The notes under the pieces: model-generated | What the model saw: only the letters and a program-made list of their open reading frames with translations | Told to the model about the DNA's origin: nothing | The model's database searches: none | Program-made: the position numbers and the translations under genes | Assembly (NCBI RefSeq): GCF_019749375.1 | Contig: NZ_JACWFE010000024.1 | Coordinates: forward strand, 124,001 to 188,000 | Origin: Bacillus sp. S/N-304-OC-R1 | Lineage (GTDB): Bacteria; Bacillota; Bacilli; Bacillales; Cytobacillaceae | Length of the DNA stretch: 64,000 nucleotides | Direction of reading: 5' to 3' | Part shown: positions 61,863 through 64,000 of the stretch, piece after piece | Numbering within the stretch: position 1 is the first letter of the stretch | How the letters are laid out: the number at the start of each line of letters is the position of its first letter

Positions 61863-62135
61863 TTATGACAAGAATTTTATTACATAAAGGAGAACGCCGA
61901 TTTCAATAAGTGAGAGCATGGGTAAGCCAAATTTAAATTGAATATGCTTTGTCTTGTGATGGAAGGCTCTCATCCCGACTGTCATCCCTGTAGCACCAAA
62001 TAATATTGCAACTATCCATAATGTTTTCTCGCTTATCCGATATTGATGTTTGATCGCTTTCGTTTTATCAGACTTCATGATAACTAGACCAACTAAATTC
62101 ATTATAACGAAACCAATTAATATTATTTTTGTCAT
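61863..62135 (-). CDS. ysdA: DUF1294 membrane protein YsdA
   Basis: A 90-residue protein with three membrane helices and the DUF1294 pattern DKTKAIKHQYRISEKTL then GATGMTVGMRAFHHKTKH (two parts). Function unknown. It lies directly downstream of rplT, as in B. subtilis, but after a terminator. Confidence 0.88.
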   Translation of the reverse strand: MTKIILIGFVIMNLVGLVIMKSDKTKAIKHQYRISEKTLWIVAILFGATGMTVGMRAFHHKTKHIQFKFGLPMLSLIEIGVLLYVIKFLS

Positions 62136-62178
62136 TTGATTTCCTCTTTTTTATCATTATTTTACTGGAACATAATAT

Positions 62179-62208
62179 TAAAAAGCCATTCTCAAATTGA
62201 GAATGGCT
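62179..62208 (-). terminator. Terminator of infC-rpmI-rplT
   Basis: AGCCATTCTC and GAGAATGGCT form a ten-base stem followed by TTTTTA, about 18 bases past the rplT stop. Confidence 0.92.
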
Positions 62209-62225
62209 AATATTCATTGCGTTAA

Positions 62226-62585
62226 TTATTTGCTTAGGTTTTGCTTTGCAACAGATGCTAATTCTGCGAATGCTTTTTCGTCAGCGATTGCTAATTCAGC
62301 AAGCATTTTGCGGTTAACTTCGATGCCAGCAAGCTTTAAACCATGCATTAAACGGCTGTAAGAAAGACCGTTGATGCGAGCTGCTGCGTTAATACGAGTA
62401 ACCCAAAGTTTGCGGAAGTCGCGCTTTTTCTGGCGACGATCGCGATAAGCATACATTAGAGATTTCATTACTTGTTGGTTAGCAACTTTATATAATGTAT
62501 GTTTTGAACCGAAATAACCTTTAGCTAATTTAAGAACCTTTTTACGACGTTTGCGAGTAACTGTACCGCCTTTTACACGTGGCAT
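62226..62585 (-). CDS. rplT: 50S ribosomal protein L20
   Basis: A 119-residue L20, starting [16 protein letters not shown] with [20 protein letters not shown] (in parts) and the C-terminal [18 protein letters not shown]. It is needed for early 50S assembly and, in Bacillus, represses the operon through the leader RNA. Last gene of infC-rpmI-rplT. Confidence 0.99.
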   Translation of the reverse strand: MPRVKGGTVTRKRRKKVLKLAKGYFGSKHTLYKVANQQVMKSLMYAYRDRRQKKRDFRKLWVTRINAAARINGLSYSRLMHGLKLAGIEVNRKMLAELAIADEKAFAELASVAKQNLSK

Positions 62586-62609
62586 ATGATTTCCCTCCTA
62601 GTTCGGATA

Positions 62610-62813
62610 TTACTTCTTAAGATTTACTAATAAGAAACGGATGCGTTTGAAATCGCCTGAAGAAACGATAGCTCCTTTGCGAAGTTTACGCTTTTGCTTT
62701 TGAGATTTATTTGCGAACAAGTGGCTTGTGTAAGCATGGCTACGCTTTAGTTTTCCAGAACCTGTTCTTTTGAAACGCTTAGCAGCGCCGCGGTGAGTTT
62801 TCATTTTTGGCAT
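62610..62813 (-). CDS. rpmI: 50S ribosomal protein L35
   Basis: A 67-residue basic protein starting [20 protein letters not shown], a full match to L35. It lies 15 bases after infC and 24 before rplT. Confidence 0.99.
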   Translation of the reverse strand: MPKMKTHRGAAKRFKRTGSGKLKRSHAYTSHLFANKSQKQKRKLRKGAIVSSGDFKRIRFLLVNLKK

Positions 62814-62828
62814 TTGGAATTCCTCCTC

Positions 62829-63344
62829 TTACTTTTCAGTTTTAGGTGCTAGCATCATGAACATACTGCGGCCATCCATTTTTGGATGTGATTCGACAGT
62901 AGCCACTTCTTTGCAAGCTTCGGCAAAACGGTCTAAAACCCTTTGGCCAATTTCTTTATGAGTAATGGCACGCCCTTTGAATCGGATCGATGCTTTTACT
63001 TTATCGCCTTTTTCAAGGAATTTAATTGCGTTGCGAAGCTTTGTATTAAAATCATGCTCATCGATTGTCGGGCTAAGACGAACTTCTTTAATACTAATAA
63101 TCTTCTGGTTTTTACGAGCTTCTTTTTCTTTCTTTTGCTGTTCGAACTTGAACTTTCCATAGTCCATGATACGGGCTACAGGAGGCTTTGCATTCGGTGC
63201 AACAAGAACAACATCAAGATTAACTCGTGCAGCAATTTCAAGTGCTTCGTTTTTTGATTTAATTCCTAATTGCTCGCCGTTTTGGTCAATAAGACGAACT
63301 TCACGGGCGCGAATGCCCTCGTTTAACAACATATCTTTGCTAAT
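62829..63344 (-). CDS. infC: Translation initiation factor IF-3
   Basis: A 171-residue IF-3 with N-domain INxxIRxxEV-like LLNEGIREVRL-type segment ([20 protein letters not shown]), the lysine-rich linker, and the C-domain [21 protein letters not shown] region. I chose ATT at 63344, eight bases after GGAGGT, giving [11 protein letters not shown] translated with Met; IF-3 genes typically start with ATT for autoregulation. The first ATG, four codons later, has no ribosome site. Confidence 0.96.
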   Translation of the reverse strand: MSKDMLLNEGIRAREVRLIDQNGEQLGIKSKNEALEIAARVNLDVVLVAPNAKPPVARIMDYGKFKFEQQKKEKEARKNQKIISIKEVRLSPTIDEHDFNTKLRNAIKFLEKGDKVKASIRFKGRAITHKEIGQRVLDRFAEACKEVATVESHPKMDGRSMFMMLAPKTEK

Positions 63345-63605
63345 AGTTAGACACCTCCAAGGTTTAATGCGAACACAACGTTAGGGTCAAGAAGGCTAAA
63401 GCTTGCCCATTTGCACCAGACGAAGGCTTCATTCGCAAGAATACATAACATATCTGCTAAATCAAAAAAAGTGTGGATGAAATCACCCACACTTTTACGA
63501 ACAAAATTTAAACAATCATGTTTACGTAAAACCTGCCAACAGCTCTTGCGTCAATCAGGTGAGAAGCGGGTGCTTCTTCTTTTCCTAAACTGTATTCAAT
63601 TACCT
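63345..63605 (-). promoter_or_regulatory. L20 leader with terminator for infC-rpmI-rplT
   Basis: The leader of about 260 bases carries a strong terminator at 63463-63496 (AAAGTGTGGGTGA / TCATCCACACTTT then TTTTTGAT) well before infC. This matches the known Bacillus arrangement in which L20 binding to the leader favours termination. The exact L20-binding fold was not drawn. Confidence 0.85.
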
Positions 63606-63610
63606 AAGCT

Positions 63611-63640
63611 ACTATATCACAAAAAATGATTTCATGTCAA
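63611..63640 (-). promoter_or_regulatory. Sigma-A promoter of infC-rpmI-rplT
   Basis: On the minus strand a perfect TTGACA (63635-63640) and TATAGT (63611-63616) are spaced 18 bases. Confidence 0.8.
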
Positions 63641-63737
63641 ACGATCATTTCTATCACAACGAAGAAAATTGTAACAAATGTAAGCAAATCATGCAACACC
63701 TTTTTGTAATTTCCAAAATAATAGTGGTGAATCCTGA

Positions 63738-64000
63738 AGTGCTGATATTTTGGGAAGTCGTTGATAAAGCCGGAAAGGCGCCGATATATCTTGAAAGTCG
63801 CTGATATATCCGGAAAGGCGCAGATATTTCCAGAAAAGCGCCGATATATCTTGAAAGGCGCCGATTTATCCGGAAAGCCGCCGATATATTCGGAAAGGCG
63901 CTGATATATCTTGAAAGGCGCCGATTTATCCGGAAAGCCGCCGATATATTCGGAAAGGCGCTGATATATTAGGAAAGGCGCTGATATATCATGAAAAGCA
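63738..64000. repeat. 20-bp tandem array, at least 13 units, cut by window edge
   Basis: Twenty-base units of the pattern GCGCTGATATATCYKGAAAG start at 63738 and continue to the window end, diverged at the left and clean at the right. A 60-base superunit (three units) is duplicated at about 63853-63972. Unit length is not a multiple of three. It lies upstream of the infC promoter. Function unknown. Confidence 0.93.

Noticed and set aside
63738..64000. Possible CRISPR or coding repeat
   Set aside because: Units are contiguous, 20 bases long with no spacers, and rotate the reading frame; stops appear in the frames checked.

Overview
The window is a stretch of low-GC Bacillaceae chromosome from an aerobic endospore former. 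The evidence is sspI, gerE and gerM, strong GGAGG ribosome binding sites, T-box, lysine and L20 leaders, and a gene order that closely follows the hemC-to-infC region of Bacillus subtilis as I remember it. Several intergenic repeats are of kinds common in Bacillus-type genomes. The genus cannot be fixed from the sequence; a relative of Bacillus or Cytobacillus is my inference. Nearly all genes are on the minus strand. I see no prophage, transposase, plasmid gene, CRISPR array or defence locus.

Layout from left to right. 1-2407: hemC (cut by the window edge), hemX and hemA, the start of the haem operon. 2627-5485: a plus-strand membrane protein and a polar amino acid ABC transporter with a CodY-like operator. 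5785-14126: engB-lonA, lonB, clpX and tig (GTPase, proteases and chaperone), with a 52-bp tandem array between the two lon genes. 14289-24401: TPR protein and the ilvBNC-leuABCD operon behind a leucine T-box, with a candidate cre site and CodY box. 24731-24807: tRNA-Arg(UCU). 25004-32773: ysnB, rdgB, rph, gerM, recQ, murI, a MarR regulator, gerE and a thioesterase. 32924-36138: sdhCAB. 36527-38699: yslB and lysC behind a lysine riboswitch. 38702-46600: uvrC, trxA, etfAB, fadB, fadR and lcfA (fatty acid degradation with a FadR operator). 46874-52502: a 27-aa membrane peptide, a DUF350 protein, mutS2, polX, a CvpA-family protein and zapA. 52631-58763: rnhC, pheST behind a phenylalanine T-box, a SpoU-type methyltransferase and sspI. 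58837-62135: M42 aminopeptidase, dUTPase, a sigma-W gene ysdB, a TVP38 protein and a DUF1294 protein. 62226-63640: infC-rpmI-rplT with an L20 leader. 63738-64000: a 20-bp tandem array running off the window.

Functionally this is housekeeping DNA: branched-chain amino acid synthesis, lysine-family synthesis, respiration, beta-oxidation, protein quality control, DNA repair, phenylalanyl-tRNA charging and translation initiation, with a few sporulation genes mixed in. No new multi-gene system was found. The points most worth a second look are non-coding: the 52-bp palindromic array, the 20-bp array, a 126-bp repeat family found inside the leu and fad/etf operons, a repeat inside the pheST leader, a terminator-like hairpin between leuB and leuC, and the CodY-like dyad. 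Coding points of interest are an unlisted 27-aa membrane peptide, an internal start in lysC, and several non-ATG starts (infC ATT; zapA, gerE and murI TTG).
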